Assembly (NCBI GenBank): GCA_003455595.1
Contig: DMQT01000169.1
Location: forward strand, 8,385-15,261
Direction of reading: 5' to 3'
Origin: Betaproteobacteria bacterium
Lineage (GTDB): Bacteria; Pseudomonadota; Gammaproteobacteria; Burkholderiales; Sulfuriferulaceae
Length of the DNA: 6,877 bases
Shown here: positions 6,018-6,877 of the stretch, one piece after another
Numbering within the stretch: position 1 is the first letter of the stretch
Layout of the letters: each line of letters opens with the position of its first letter
The notes under the pieces: generated by a model
Told to the model about the DNA's origin: nothing
The model's input: only the letters and a program-made list of their open reading frames with translations
Databases searched by the model: none
Program-made: the position numbers and the translations under genes

Positions 6018-6026
6018 TGCTATCAT
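6018..6026 (+). promoter_or_regulatory. Possible extended -10 promoter of the aminopeptidase gene
   Basis: TGCTATCAT fits an extended -10 element (TGnTATAAT, one mismatch in the hexamer) about 50 bases before the start at 6078. There is no good -35 box at 16-18 bases; TTGGGC at 6001-6006 is only 14 bases away. Assigned by eye. Confidence 0.35.
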
Positions 6027-6051
6027 CGTTTAAAACACCCCATTTGGTCAA
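6022..6051 (-). promoter_or_regulatory. Probable promoter of the pdhA-pdhB-E2E3 operon
   Basis: On the minus strand, TTGACC (6046-6051) matches five of six bases of a sigma70 -35 box. After 18 bases comes GATGAT (6022-6027), a four-of-six -10 match. Transcription would begin near 6015, leaving a leader of about 40 bases before pdhA. I see no operator palindrome of the PdhR type that I could name. The -10 box overlaps the candidate plus-strand -10 element. Confidence 0.45.
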
Positions 6052-6077
6052 GCCAAAACCCCATGACAAGGTTGAAA

Positions 6078-6877
6078 ATGCTCGCAAAACTAATTGAAAA
6101 CAAAAAACAAATTGCTTTATCACAAATTGATAAGCTTGCCCATATTTTAATGGTTTTGCCGAGCGCTACGGCTTTACCCAAAGGCGACGCGCTACCGGGT
6201 CTGGCACAACTGGCTGCGGCACTGCAGCGGCGTGACAAAAAACCGGTTGATCTGGCGAAAATACCGGTAGCGATTGACACCGAACACGGCGGCCGCGTGG
6301 TGTGGGTGATGCTGGACATCAGCCAGCCAGTATTTAGCCAACACACCGTTTTGCGCGAGGCGCTGCAAAGCCTGCTCGACGAATCACCGAAAGAAATCAG
6401 CCTGGCAGTCAGTGGCGATGCGGCTTTTCGCGCGCAGGCGGCGGCTGCAGCGGTGTATGTGGCGTGGATCAACGGCGCCGCGCTGCCTAGTCAAAAAAGC
6501 AAGGATAAACCCAAGCCGCTGCAAACCTTGCGCCTGTTCGGCTACGCTTCACCGGATGGTTTTGCTGCGCAGCGCGCCATGGCAGAAGGCAATACACTGT
6601 GTCGTAGTTTGACGGTGACCCCGCCCAATCAGCTGACGCCAGAAATCTACCGTCAACGGGTGCGCGAACTGGCGAAAGACAACGGCTGGAAGCACGCCGA
6701 ATATGACATGAAAAAGCTGCGCAAGCTCGGGGCAGGTGCATTTGTAGCGGTGGGCCAGGGTTCCGAGCCGGAAGACGCAGCGGTTGTGCATTTGCGTCGG
6801 CGTCACCCGGATGCAAAGCAGACGGTCGCGTTAGTGGGCAAGGGCATCTGTTTTGATACCGGTGGACATAACCTCAA
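6078..6877 (+). CDS. M17 family leucyl aminopeptidase-like protein, 3' partial
   Basis: The frame runs off the right edge after 266 complete codons. M17 peptidases are cytoplasmic two-metal enzymes that remove N-terminal residues from peptides; family members have an N-terminal macro-like domain and a C-terminal catalytic domain. Here the boundary of the catalytic domain is clear: CRSLTVTPPNQLTPEIY, then a KKLRKLGAGAFVAVGQGS stretch (E. coli PepA has a similar block), then VGKGICFDTGGHNL at the edge. K255 and D260 correspond to the first metal ligands (VGKG and FD). The catalytic Lys would be the codon cut by the window edge. The start at 6078 is preferred to ATG 6063 because AAGG (6068-6071) lies 6 bases upstream. 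The first 30 or so codons are AT-rich. It is transcribed divergently from the pdh operon and has no evident functional link to it. Confidence 0.88.
   Translation, partial: MLAKLIENKKQIALSQIDKLAHILMVLPSATALPKGDALPGLAQLAAALQRRDKKPVDLAKIPVAIDTEHGGRVVWVMLDISQPVFSQHTVLREALQSLLDESPKEISLAVSGDAAFRAQAAAAAVYVAWINGAALPSQKSKDKPKPLQTLRLFGYASPDGFAAQRAMAEGNTLCRSLTVTPPNQLTPEIYRQRVRELAKDNGWKHAEYDMKKLRKLGAGAFVAVGQGSEPEDAAVVHLRRRHPDAKQTVALVGKGICFDTGGHNL

Noticed and set aside
6063..6077. ATG at 6063 as the start of the aminopeptidase
   Set aside because: It has no ribosome-binding site, whereas ATG 6078 has AAGG at a 6-base spacing. The difference is only five residues.
5974..6123. A 50-codon N-terminal extension of PdhA from an ATG at 6123
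   Set aside because: It crosses the divergent promoter region and the start of the aminopeptidase gene, and E1 alpha proteins normally begin near MKLEDKK. AAGGA supports 5973.

Overview
This is an ordinary-looking bacterial chromosomal window, GC-rich except for an AT-richer stretch around 5970-6160. Shine-Dalgarno sequences of the AAGGA type and dense gene packing suggest a proteobacterium, possibly a betaproteobacterium. That placement is a low-confidence guess, because no rRNA or taxonomic marker gene is present.

Layout from left to right: (i) 2-565, plus strand, the C-terminal part of a MerB-like (alkylmercury lyase family) protein whose start lies outside the window. (ii) 566-926, a convergent intergenic zone with one doubtful 73-codon minus-strand ORF and a GC-rich hairpin that probably terminates the operon to its right. 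(iii) 927-5973, minus strand, a three-gene 2-oxoacid (probably pyruvate) dehydrogenase operon transcribed right to left: E1 alpha (pdhA), E1 beta (pdhB), then one 981-residue protein joining dihydrolipoamide acetyltransferase (E2) and dihydrolipoamide dehydrogenase (E3). (iv) 5974-6077, a compact divergent promoter region. (v) 6078-6877, plus strand, the N-terminal part of an M17 leucyl-aminopeptidase-like protein that runs off the right edge.

The three operon genes together supply every catalytic step of a pyruvate dehydrogenase complex. The E1 heterotetramer decarboxylates pyruvate with thiamine diphosphate. The two lipoyl domains of the fusion carry the acetyl group to the E2 active site, which makes acetyl-CoA. 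The E3 half of the same chain re-oxidises the dihydrolipoyl groups and makes NADH. All three genes have the same AAGGA-plus-A-rich ribosome-binding signature, and two of those sites fix starts well downstream of the first in-frame ATG.

The most unusual item is the E2-E3 fusion: tandem, nearly identical lipoyl domains, a retained peripheral-subunit-binding domain, a shortened E2 core with an altered DHRxxDG motif, and only a short linker into E3. A strong terminator-like hairpin also lies inside the operon, just before the fusion gene. I see no mobile element, CRISPR array, tRNA or rRNA.
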